From NCBI GenBank assembly GCA_025093985.1, contig JACAAK010000026.1:62001-126000 (forward strand): a stretch of DNA of 64,000 nucleotides, written 5' to 3'. Under the pieces are notes generated by a model. That model was not told the origin of the DNA, did not search any database, and was given only the letters and a program-made list of their open reading frames with translations. Position numbers and translations under genes: made by a program. How positions within the stretch are numbered: the first letter of the stretch is position 1; each line of letters opens with the position of its first letter. This stretch comes from Calvatia gigantea. Lineage: Eukaryota > Basidiomycota > Agaricomycetes > Agaricales > Lycoperdaceae. Shown here in pieces: positions 45,947 through 55,556 of the stretch.

Positions 45947-47257
45947 AGGCAAAAATAGAATAACTAAATGTGATATGGATGTACAGCTTAGATTAAGCTG
46001 ATGGAATAGATTTTTAAAGATTTCTGCACAAGGCAAGTTCATGGGGAGGCAATCTGACAATATGAGGGACAATTCCACAAAATAATGCGAAACAACGACG
46101 CATAGAGAACACTAGAATAGCTAACTACCTTCGCTAAGAAGAGCAAAGCCAAGTTACACTGTAAAAAGCGCAACTCGCGTCCCTTATCTAAGAAGTTAAC
46201 AAGACACAGAACCTCAGGTACTCCCTAAGATTCACCCTTATCAAGTCAACGACCAGAAGCGCACTGTCCTACACTTGTGATACTCCAAGTACCAGGGTGT
46301 AGCAATGCAATACACTCTTAATCTAAGCTCACTTTGCAAGTAAGCTGAGGTCTTCTTCTTAGATTACAAAGGTCTCAACCTTAGCTCAAGTCACTTAATC
46401 CAGTTAATCTCGAAAGAACTTATTACTTTGCTTCGCTCAGGCACAATAGATCGCTTTTCACTGTGCTCTGAAGGCTGGGCAATGGCTAGTAGGTTCCTTT
46501 CCATGTCCGACACCTCAGAGGGGGTTTACATATTATTTGGGTGCTCGTTATGACAAGACAATGATTACACAACTAGGAACATATTATCAAGCAAGGTACA
46601 AACCGGTAGATTAGATCGCGCACCAAGAGAGCCGCAACCTGTTAGATTAGTGAAACATTGGAAATACAGAAGGATTCCGGGTATCCGTTTGTTCTGGGCT
46701 GTGTTTTAGCCTGTTTTCTGGGTCTGCATTCTTCTCTAAATATGTAGAACATCTAAGATTTTGGACGCCGCGTGAACTGTTCTCCTACACGTCCCTAGGG
46801 ATTGTATACGAATGCATTCATACGCGTCATTAGTGCTGAGCGATGTTCGTTAATCTAGTGACAGTGGCATTTCCTTGTGAATATACTGATCATCCTTTTA
46901 GATTAAGCGCGTCGGACTTATTTCCCAAGTCAAGGCTCATTGGAGGGGTCCCGTAGCTCTGTATAGACGCATTGGAATGGTTTTACCACCTGGTCTGGCC
47001 AGAATCACGACTGGTCATATGGTACACTGTTAGAATTGCTTTTTGTTAAGCACAGTGGTCATCCCGTAGCCGCCGCTATCCATCATCAATGGTCATAGTG
47101 TTCTACAGTGATCAAGTACTCTTTTATTATACTGTTGGGCTCTTAGATTAGGTCGTACTACTACAGGAAGGTTCGATGCAATCGTTAGATTAGGCTTGTA
47201 TGCCTTAGATTAGCGATTTTCATGCGTGAAAACGGCTTTGCCGTTACAGTGTGTATC
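45947..47257 (+). mobile_element. Segment H: unidentified ~1.3 kb insertion in copia RT
   Basis: The RT start motif is split: KAKWMAALK ends near 45946 and EELDSLKKCGVYELVDLP resumes at 47258 in the same frame. The intervening ~1311 bp have no coding capacity and no LTR. They contain nine TTAGATTA-type motifs (forward near 45987, 46362, 46607, 46643, 46903, 47145, 47185 and 47205; reverse TAATCTAA near 46320), with the first and last close to the borders. A perfect hairpin, AACGGCTTTGCCGTT, lies at 47230-47244. No clear terminal inverted repeat or TSD was found, so the borders are approximate. A non-autonomous DNA transposon with subterminal repeats is the favoured guess. Confidence 0.55.
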
Positions 47258-48667
47258 GAGGAACTCGACTCATTGAAGAAATGTGGAGTATATGAATTGG
47301 TAGATCTGCCAAAAGGAAGAAGGATGGTGAAAAACCATTGGGTATTTCTCGAAAAGTCTGATGGCTGCCTGCGAGCTCGCTTAGTTATGAAGGGTTTCTC
47401 ATATATTGAAGGCATCAACTATAATGAGCTTTTTTCTCCAGTTGTCCACTACGAGTCTGCGTGCATAAGCTTCACACTCGCTACAATCCATGATTGGGAT
47501 ATGCACAGCATTGATGTAAAAACAGCCTATTTATATGGCAAATTGGATGAAGAAATATACATGGAACAGCCCGAAGGGTTTTGACTTCCCGGGCAGGAAG
47601 GGAAGGTATGGAGACTGAAGCAAGCAATCTATGGCCTTAAACAAGCTGGTCACCAGTGGTGGAAGGAATTGCACCAATCAATGATTGAGCTGGGATTTAC
47701 CCACTGCAAATCCGACTATGCTGTATACTTTCACAGACATCCAAAGACGAAAGAGCTTGTAGTAGCCATCATTTATGTTGATGACGTGAATTTCTTAGGA
47801 ATTAAAAACTCCCCCCTCCTCAAAGAGTTGAAGGGAAAGTTCACCAAAAAGTGGGAATGCAGAGACCATGGTCCCTGTGAAGAATTCCTTGGGATGAAAA
47901 TCTCGAGGAATCGTTCCAAGTGTAAAATCTTCATCCAACAGGTTAAATACCTGGATAAGATCTTGCAGTGCTTCCAGGTTCCACAGTCTGCTATGGCTAA
48001 AACACCATTACCTGCTGGCTTCCAGTTTATTACAAACAGGGATACTGTGTCAATCCCCTTCCACCAGAAGTACCAACAATTGGTTGGTTCTTTAATGTAC
48101 TTGATGATCAGTACTAGGCCCAACATAGCCTTTGCTGTAGTTAAGCTGGCACAACATGCCGCTAACCCTGCATCCAAGCACTATCACGCTGGAATTCATG
48201 TACTAAAGTACTTGTCCATGACAAGGAACTATGTGTTGAAATATGAAGGTGATACTGGGAAACTGACAGTGACATTGGAATGTCTCAGTGACTCAGACTG
48301 GGCTCAAGATACTGAAACCCACTGATCTGTTTCAGGAAATGTCTGTATGATCGTGTCCAGTGCTGTCACTTGGACTTCATGGCAACAGAAGACAGTTTCG
48401 CTCTCATCCACTGAGGCAGAATACAAAGAACTGTCTGACACTTCACAACAAGTGAAATGGCTGTCACAGCTTCTGGAGGAGCTCAGTATTGAGCACCCAA
48501 CTCCTATTCTCTATGGTGACAACAATGGGTCCAAATTTTGGGCTGAAAATCCCATTGTTGAAAAATGGTCGAAGCACATGGATATTCATTACCACTATGT
48601 GCGAGAATTAGTCGAGGAGGGTATTATTGTTATTGGTGACATGTCTTCACAAAGAATCTTGGTGTAA
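47258..48667 (+). pseudogene. Element E reverse transcriptase and RNase H
   Basis: The frame has CGVYELVDLPKGRRMVKNHW, LVMKGFSYIEGINYNELFSP, the palm (SIDVKTAYLYGKLDEEIYM, LKQAIYGLKQAGHQWW) and the active site VVAIIYVDDVNFLG near 47770 with both Asp residues. Next comes LVGSLMYLMISTRPNIAF, then RNase H (LSDSDWAQDTETH, stop, SVSGNVCMI; LSSTEAEYKELSDTSQQVKW; LYGDNNGSKFWAENP). TGA codons at 47582 and 48323 fall where Arg fits. It ends at 48667, about 120 bp before the 3' LTR. Confidence 0.88.
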
Positions 48668-48784
48668 CCAAAATCAATCTCTTCTGCCCTGAGCTCAGAC
48701 TTATTTTTGGATCCAACATCGAAGCATGGGATAAAACTGCTCAATTGTTGAAGCGATAATCTCCCTCCTTCAAGTGAGGAGGAG

Positions 48785-49198
48785 TGTTGAATCTTGATCC
48801 ATACCACTACATTGGGTCAGTCTATTTATAGCTGAAACAGATTCTTGAGTACTTCACTCTTGAAGAGAGATAATGAACAATGTACTAGACTGCACTCTAG
48901 GTTGCTGGCTATGGTCTATTAAATAGAACCATGTATGCAGTATGCTCTGTATACTGTATGCTACTGGCAGATAAGACCTCACCTGTATTAGGTAGAATGG
49001 CACACAGACCAGAGACATTAGATATATAAGCCCTATGTAGTATGTGTACATTCTTTAGACAATTAAGTCTTTCTCTTGCCCATCATTCCTCTCAGATATC
49101 CACTAGCAACAGTCTATAACACACATCTCAACAAACCCAGTGAGTACGACTACCCTCTGCCACTAGCATAGAGCTACTGTGGTGTACTCGTCTCAACA
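48785..49198 (+). repeat. Element E 3' LTR
   Basis: 414 bp, uninterrupted. It is preceded by AAGTGAGGAGGAG, a polypurine tract, and followed by the second GTTGC duplication. Confidence 0.93.
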
Positions 49199-49203
49199 GT
49201 TGC

Positions 49204-49726
49204 TGTTGTCATGGAGGTGTGGGGGGATGGGGGTGATCGGGATGTGGTGCTAGTGGTCGGTTGCTGGGTCCAGCTTCATTTTGAGGTGGGGATATGGGTC
49301 CTTGGGAAATGACACCAGTATAGACATCACCGTCATGAGCAAAGTCAAGCCAAAAGGGTTCCTGCAAGGCCATGGATGATGTAAGCCAGCTCCAGTACAG
49401 GGATATGTCAGAATTTGATCTGGTATTCGATGGTGCAAATGAAAAGAATTCTTCTATGGTTGTGATTGTAGCATTGGATATGTTATTCGGGTTATGGAGT
49501 GAGAAGGTGACCTCGTGAGTGAGGTTCCGTGGAATCCTGGATAATAAGTGGTTTGAAGCCCCTCGCGGTGGGCTCCAGTTGAAGAGATGAGGTGGCAGTT
49601 CAATGAAAATAGGGTGTGACTGCGTCCGTCAGTCACGAGGCTTCGAAACCGGGTCCAGGAAAAGAGAGACAGAGGCCAGGAACACAAGAGAACGAGGGGC
49701 AAGAGCGACAGCATCGTTGAAGACAA
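49204..49726 (-). pseudogene. Element G gag, N-terminal part (right of the nested stack)
   Basis: Reading leftward on the minus strand, this frame (RGLQTTYYPGFHGTSLT, QILTYPCTGAGLHHPW) passes through 49204, then 34202-34188 and on to 4084 without a frame change once A and E are removed. It is Pro/His/Ser-rich, like the N-termini of related gags. Stops near 49454 and 49250 interrupt it. The start codon is uncertain. Confidence 0.55.
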
Positions 49727-50060
49727 AAGTTCAGAACAAGCATGGACCGAGAGTCAACAAGAGAGCAACCGACAACAAGAGACAGAGCTGAGACAATTCA
49801 GAGCGAGACTTCGAGAGTGAAAATTCGGTATCCAATTACTAGGTGTCGAGACTCTACTGGCTCAACTGTATTTATACTGTAGACAACTTGTCCAGTGTTC
49901 AATTTCTACGGTTATCTACAAATACTGAATCTGTATAGCAAATGTGTTGAGTTAGTATAATAAAGGTTAGGCTAGGGAACTGTGGTAAAATGTTGAAATT
50001 TTGAAACACAACGAGTGAATGTGCAACTACGGAGGCAAAGAGTCTGAATTAGAAAAAAAT
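49727..50060 (-). promoter_or_regulatory. Probable leader or LTR of element G with TATA box
   Basis: No gene. On the minus strand AGTATAAATACAG (near 49868-49880) is followed by a CT-rich downstream region, as in the LTR of a minus-strand gypsy element. The matching 3' LTR lies outside the window, so this cannot be confirmed. Confidence 0.3.
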
Positions 50061-50405
50061 GTCAATAATGAGAAAGATGTGCGGTGAAATTTTATTAAAG
50101 TGGGTAGTGGTCTAAAACATGACGTATGGCAGGCGAAATGGACAGTTTGTGTAGTGAGCGAGGAACGAGCGGATCGGCGACGGATCGATGAATGGTAGGG
50201 GTGACGAAATCTTCGGAGGGCGGACTGATTAGTGTGAGATGCTCGTTGGGTGCTGTTCCGAAGGCAGCCGACGGTGCAGTCTCCACACGTCCAATGCCAG
50301 ATTGTAATTCAGCTTTAAACTTAGACCTCACTCTAGTTCAAGGTCGAGTTACAGCTCGGGCCTTTGGCTCCACCAACGTTGTCGTTGCCCAAGCCTACGA
50401 AACGC

Positions 50406-50804
50406 ATGCCTTTAAACCGTCATCAAGACAATGGGTATGGTGGACTACAGGGGCCAGGCGGAAGTACACGGAAGTTGGAGGAGAGCGAGGGTGATAAGAC
50501 AGGACGGTGGTTGCCATGGTTCTTGCCCATCACTCCTGCGCCGGCTATCATCGCAGCACAAAAGGCTGGTATGTTGTCTAAAAGTGCTATGACACAGACT
50601 CTGCCTAATGGCTTCAGCAAAGCAACTGGTGAGTCGCGAAATCCTCGATTTCATTCGTGTTACTAATTTCTCCATTTAGCCCACGTCGAAGGAACGATGG
50701 TCCATGTACCCAAACTCCCAAGTTCTGCCAACATCCAGCTCAACTATTACAAAAGCTTCGCCGAACCTCGTCGAACTCAGGCCCTTGGGGCGCAACGGGG
50801 ATAG
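50406..50804 (+). CDS. P-family copy 1: small two-exon gene, unknown function
   Basis: Predicted ATG at 50406. Exon 1 (223 nt) ends at 50628, a 51-bp intron runs 50629-50679 (GTGAGT ... TACTAAT ... TTTAG), and exon 2 runs to a TAG at 50802-50804; the splice keeps the frame and gives about 114 residues. It begins Gly-rich (RHQDNGYGGLQGPGG), then a hydrophobic Pro/Ala-rich segment (LPWFLPITPAPAIIAAQKAG) and a hydrophilic end. The segment before the intron and the intron position recur in copies 3 and 4. No known domain. It may be a real gene or a relic; the minus strand here also has a 174-codon frame. Confidence 0.35.
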
Positions 50805-51450
50805 CGGTTTTGATGTAACTTCCCAACCCGGTCGCGCCCCGAAACTTAAGCGCAAGACTTCGTAACCTGAGAGCCTGGACCGAAAAACCGATTTTTCTGT
50901 GTCAAAGCAAGAAAACGCATAACTATTGAGTTTAAGTACTTCGACCGCCGACCTATCATCACGTATACGGCGTCCGCGCCCGTCCCGGCGTGCCACTCGC
51001 ACTACAATGTCCACGAGGAGCCTTGGCCTTGGGGTCCTGATTAGGAAGAGGTTTGGGTTGCGAAAGTCGGGTTGGGGGGTAACGCGGTGCCGGGTGGAAG
51101 GCTGAGAGGGCGCATCCCATGCGAGTAGGAGTACGCGAGCGCAAAAGTAAGGGCACCAGAGTAAGAGGGACCAAACGGATAGGAGGGGCGCCATTGGCAA
51201 GCAGGGTACTCGGATCGTGCCTCTGCCAACTGTGAATTGAATTTTTCACTTTTTGATTCATCGAGGATCAAAAAAAAACAGGGGAGGGTGTTATAAATCG
51301 CACACAGTTCCACAGTCGGTTGTCGTTGGACGATTATCTGCCAGGCATAACAACTATTTGAGCTGTCAATTAGGGCATATCAGACTGCAATGACGTACCA
51401 CCGCAGTAATCTGAAACCACTGCCTCCGATGTCAGCTTAATAAACGCTTC
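50805..51450 (-). other. M-family copy 1 relic and GC-rich sequence
   Basis: The stretch at 51280-51450 resembles 53640-53800 and 62400-62600: it has the ATCGCACACAGTTCC and GTTGTCGTTGGACGATTATC words and, on the minus strand, an equivalent of the WWIIDNHSTTASYRAVYDLH segment of M copy 2. Further left (50805-51250) the similarity fades. Minus frames there are open for up to 174 codons but show no motif, so I do not call a gene. Confidence 0.35.
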
Positions 51451-51889
51451 TGCATCACAGCTATCCTCTGAGATAGTCAACGTGAGTGTGACTCACGTCG
51501 CGTCGATAGGTGGAAACACCTATGGGAATTATCGTCTTGAGCGTCTGGTGGTAGGCCGTTGATCGTAGAAGAGGACCCAGAGCTTGTTATGGACGCTCTG
51601 CTTCTGGATAATGACAGTGAGTCAGTTGACCAGACAATAATTAGTCGACATACCTGGCCTCCCTTGACAGTGGTGAAGACACCGAGGGTGGGCGCTTGAG
51701 TTCAAGCCGTCAACGTCCCCAGTTCAAGCATGAGCACACCCTTCATAGACTGCTTTGCTTCCACATGATCACCACGACCGCATCCTTTCTTGATGGACTT
51801 CTGCTTGATATGACGTTAGGCTAAATTTTGGGCGTCACTGGCACTCTCCTGTAGTCCATCTCCTCCAGTTCACATATCGGCCTCTTTTC

Positions 51890-52922
51890 CCTCAGGGTTG
51901 TTGGCTTCACGTTCACATGATCCATTGCATGCATTACATTCGATTCCGTTGGCCCCGACTCTGATGGCGAAGTTGAATCATTCGCTCAGAACCAAAGACG
52001 CTGTTCTCCAGCACTATATCTCTCTCCGGATTCGCGTTCATTGGCCACCTATGCATTGGAAAAGGTTCAGTGGGCGGAATGTCAGCTCATAGGTCGAATA
52101 CGGACTCGCATCTCTCAAAATTGTGTTTGAATTCAAACGGACGCCCAACATCGGGTTCTACTCCCCACTTCGACCCAGATTCCGCCCTAATCATAACCAT
52201 GACTCCAGTCCTGGTGCTAGGTTCTGTTATCGTCACCGTGAGCCTGCGGAACACGCTTTTGAGACCATCATCGGGATAAGGAGCATATGGCGGTGTGGAG
52301 GGGTCGTACAATGATGGACAAGTGGTGACAATGGAGAGAGGGAGAGGGCGATGGGATGGGACAGTACGTAGTTCTTACAGCTTGTCCTCATCGTTCCCGT
52401 GCTAACAATCGCGGCAACACATATAGGACATTTTGCTTGACACTGGACCTTGGCTGATGGCAATACCAAGGCCACTAGTGAGCCCGAAAAGCTCCCTGAT
52501 ACCATTTGTTTGATTTAACCATTGTTATATCCCATCCTCCCGCATCTCCCGTCAACCCCCCCTGCTCCCACCTAGCGCTGTTCAACCCTCACAAGGATAT
52601 AAGATAGATCCTTCATCGTGTTCAAGTTGCAGTCTACGCCTTGGACGTTCCCCTTTGACGTCAATACCCTACACAAGATCTACTTCCTACAGACGGTCCA
52701 AACTGAGCACACCATCACGCCCACCCGCTCCCTCACTATCACATCCACAGCGCTGATAAAATTCACGACACCACTTCCGACATCATCAGAAACACCGCCG
52801 CTTCCTCACACAACACGCTCGAACACCTAACGAGCGACATATGCGCCCAAGCAGCCGAGTTCCACCAACAAGCGGATTGCGTGTTGCAAAAGCTATGTCG
52901 AGCTAGATCATTTGGGGTGTAA
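51890..52922 (+). pseudogene. P-family copy 2, degenerate
   Basis: Pieces of a multi-exon gene in several frames. About 51930-52130 reads TFDSVGPDSDGEVESFAQNQ, matching SFDPPDSNSGDKAESCAQHQ of copy 6. 52390-52480 is the middle exon region (LADGNTKAT before GTGAGC). 52600-52922 holds the last exon, whose final part reads DKIHDTTSDIIRNTAASSHN and then HLTSDICAQAAEFHQQADC to a TAA at 52920. Stops and a frameshift near 52750 separate the parts. The last exon is ~75% identical to copy 5 by eye. Confidence 0.45.
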
Positions 52923-53119
52923 CTGGCATGGTGTGTATGATATGATAATGTGGGATCGTAGATCGGCTGCTCAAGCGCTCATAGAACACGCACCTTCCAC
53001 TAATTAGATGATCCCCGATATATACGTTACACTCCGACCCAATCCCAACAACTCACATCCTCGCCATCTTCTCTTTTCCCTTCCCTTTCCCTTCCCCTTT
53101 CCCCGGGTACCGTCATAAC

Positions 53120-53754
53120 TCACAACATCTCATCCACTTTCTCATTCAGGGTACCGTCGTCGGCTGCCATGGTGGCCGAACTTTTGATGGAAAGGTCAAG
53201 GACGCTAGCACTGGAGTAGTCGGAGCGGTAGTGCACATTATGAGCAGTGGCGGCGGTGCAAACGTCGCACTCTTCCGTTTCTTCGCTTGTGAGTATCGTA
53301 GCATTCAATGTTTTGATTTTCGCGCCTGTATGCCAAATCCTTGAATATGACGTTCCATTGTGCTTTGGACTGTCAGCGTGGGTGGGTGGAATTTCATCGA
53401 TTTCTATTGGGGGATCTTTTTATTCCCCTGTGCCGTTTTGATTTTTAGTGGTTGAGGCACCGATGATGGTGAGGAGGGTGACAAAGATGATAATGAACGC
53501 GACGAAATTGAGAAGGAGGATGGGGGACAGAATAGGATTGGTGGTCCGATGGCAAGGACGAGATTGGATTTGCGCTGCCGTCCGTCATGACGCGGATGCT
53601 TCCTCCGATTCGTCGGAGGGTGGGAGAACAGAGTAGGGCGATGTAAATCGTACACCGCTCTATAGCTGGCTGTTGTTGAGTGGTTGTCGATTATCCACCA
53701 GGGGGAAACATAGTATTCTAAAACTACCACTTCCGATACCAACTGGAGAAGCAC
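53120..53754 (-). pseudogene. M-family copy 2: single-pass membrane protein gene, unknown function
   Basis: On the minus strand the N-terminal part (53754-53520) has EYYVSPWWIIDNHSTTASYR and NRRKHPRHDGRQRKSNLVLA. A shifted frame then gives a hydrophobic segment, LLNFVAFIIIFVTLLTIIGA, at 53514-53455 (one transmembrane helix), a short linker with one TAA, IEIDEIPPTHADSPKHNGTS and a C-terminal region, HNVHYRSDYSSASVLDLSIK and ADDGTLNEKVDEML, ending at 53120. Copy 3 conserves the membrane helix and the C-terminal region while third codon positions vary. Introns may account for some frame breaks. No known family recognised. Confidence 0.45.
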
Positions 53755-54019
53755 CTCTGTGTCGCAGCTACCCTATGAGATGGCCGGGGTGAGTGTGGTT
53801 CGCGTCGCAAGATAAGTGGGAGCACGGGTGACAGCTGTGAAGAGGTGGAGGGTGAGCTCAGGTGAGATCAATGTCCCCCTGTTCAAGCACGTGTAAACAC
53901 ACCGTCACCCATCCTCCGAGTGCTCACAGGCGCTGATACCAGGATCGTTGCTCATTCGTACCCGTTAGGACTTTTGTTTGGCATAGTGCTGGGCCAAAAT
54001 GTAGGTCACCCTCATCATA

Positions 54020-55034
54020 ATGCATAATGATTGGTGTCCAGGCCTTGCCATATTTATCCTCATCTTCGTTCAAGTCTTACGTGTATCCTCCGTAACCCCC
54101 CCTCCAGATGAGTCGCTGGTGCCACGAAATACCTCCTCTAAATCATCCCCTCCTCAGTCCATTACCTTCCTTGATTTCTCACTCTATTTGTTACCATCGC
54201 AATGTGAAGGGCTCAGATTGACCAGACGCACCCGCTCACATGCTAGAGTGCAGGTTCACGAGTTGTGCATGGACTCACATACTGTATCTCGGAACTACGT
54301 TCAAATTCCAAGATACGCCCAAGCAGCTAAGCCCCACCCCCGACTTGGTCCATATCCGATGTTGTTGCCATGGTCTTACAGAGCGCACTCCTTTGGTTCG
54401 TCGTCGGGATATCGAGCATGGCGGGATCACGGTGGTTGTGTAGCAGTGAGCAAAAGATGATTATGTCGGGAGAAAGACAGTGATAGGATAGGATGGTACG
54501 TATTTCTTTAAGGCTCGCCCCTGTTCCTGCACCTGTAAACATGGCGGGGCATATTGTGAACGTGTTTCTTGGCATTGCAATCCAGACTTTGGCCGACAGT
54601 ATTAGCAAGGTGCTGGTGAGTCCTTGAGAATCAGAGTTTTGTTAGTGTTTCTAATTACCGGTGCACACTTCCCCGCCCCTCTTTGGTTTCCCTTCAACCG
54701 CCCCTGGCACGCTCCTCAGTTCGGGCAGGGATGTAGGATGGGTCCCTTTTCTTCTTCTTTCGCTCTTGATCCCAGTGCGGAAACCCCACCCTGGACCCAA
54801 GACCAACCTCCGCCAGACCGTCCAACCCGGCCGCACAGCCGCGTCTATCCACTTCTGCTATGAGGCTTCCCACGTCCACGACATAGGATTGCCAAGCTCA
54901 GCAATACTACTTCTGGCATCATCAGGAACGTCATCGCTTCCTTGCACGATGCGTCTGAATACCTAAGGAACGATGTCACATACATGCTCACTCATTATAC
55001 GACCCCCAACGTATACGTTACTCCAACGTTCTAA
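54020..55034 (+). pseudogene. P-family copy 3, degenerate
   Basis: The exon 1-like region 54150-54450 has LYLLPSQCEGLRLTRRTRSH and LGTTFKFQDTPKQLSPTPDL in different frames. The middle exon, 54510-54613, reads LAPVPAPVNMAGHIVNVFLG then IAIQTLADSISKVL before GTGAGT, the same place as the copy 1 intron. The last exon (about 54715-55034) reads DVGWVPFLLLSLLIPV, NLRQTVQPGRTAASI and IAKLSNTTSGIIRNVIASLH to a TAA at 55032. Frames do not join without shifts that I can place, so it is called a pseudogene. Confidence 0.45.
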
Positions 55035-55556
55035 CCCATTCAATGTTTCACCGCTGATCCATGCATTACTTCCCTATCTATTAGATCCTGTATGTGTCTG
55101 GTTTCACCCCCCCTTTTTGCCCCTCATTCGCACATAAGACTACTACTCCATTCGTGCCAAACGCGTGGTATACTCAAATGAGCCCTTAATCTAAACTTAA
55201 TTTTCATCTTCAAATTCACTCTGCTCGTTGGTCTTCACGGAGCGCTCACCATCGTACCATCCAATTAATTCTTCCGTACTCAGTAGCATATGTAAGATGA
55301 GGGTTGTACGGTTGATTTACGGTAGTTGCATGTTCTAGGACAGTGCGGGCCATGCATTCGGATCGTAGGTGTGCCTTTACCTTGTTATATGGCATCCGAA
55401 TCACTGATAACTTTCGCCAAATACATGGTCGTCAAGTGAACAAGGGTCTCATAAAACCATGTTAGACTGATTGAGTATACTGCTCGCCGTTTCGGTATTC
55501 CAGTACTATAGAAAAGCAACCTCGTTACACCTCCCCCACCTGCCTGCTGCCACTTA
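55035..55556. other. Intergenic stretch between P copy 3 and the NACHT gene
   Basis: No convincing gene or repeat seen. It would contain the 3' end and terminator of the minus-strand NACHT transcript (55557 leftward). Minus frames here overlap the end of the gene in another frame. Confidence 0.4.

Larger units (their letters stand above)
34203..49198 (+). mobile_element. Element E: Ty1/copia retrotransposon with three insertions
   Basis: LTRs 34203-35165 (with insertion S inside) and 48785-49198 (414 bp), both starting TGTTGAATC and ending CTCAACA. Perfect TSD GTTGC at 34198-34202 and 49199-49203. The coding order gag, protease, integrase, RT, RNase H in one frame defines a copia element. 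Element D and the unidentified segment H interrupt it. Without insertions E would be about 6.8 kb. Several CGA-type TGA stops are present. Confidence 0.94.
52310..55060 (+). repeat. Direct segmental duplication, left copy (pairs with 61090-64000)
   Basis: Collinear similarity to 61090-64000 at an offset of about 8.73-8.77 kb. Examples are 52585 with 61315, 53640 with 62396, 53946 with 62709 and 54600 with 63480. Shared words include ATGTATGATATGATAATGTG (52934, 61694) and TTATCCTCATCTTCGTTCAA (54053, 62813). The block holds P copy 2, M copy 2 and P copy 3. The right copy runs to the window edge. Identity looks roughly 70-85% by eye with many small indels. Confidence 0.8.

Noticed and set aside
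45947..47257. Intron within copia RT
   Set aside because: Too long, no splice consensus at either edge of the frame break, and retroelements rarely keep sense introns.
47230..47260. Helitron 3' end (hairpin near the border of segment H)
   Set aside because: A hairpin is present but there is no CTRR terminus, no TC 5' end and no A/T insertion context.
49600..49660. tRNA-like half (GGCTTCGAAACCGGGTCC with an apparent anticodon-arm stem)
   Set aside because: T-stem pairing fails, no U33, and no D arm or acceptor stem upstream; it lies in the gag leader of element G.
50676..51200. Minus-strand frame of 174 codons
   Set aside because: GC-rich region with no motif, overlapping the better-supported spliced P copy 1 on the other strand; no paralogue keeps it open.
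53060..53105. Telomere-like CCCTTT run, also at 61830-61860
   Set aside because: Irregular pyrimidine tract duplicated with the P-M-P block; not TTAGGG and not tandem enough for telomeric DNA.
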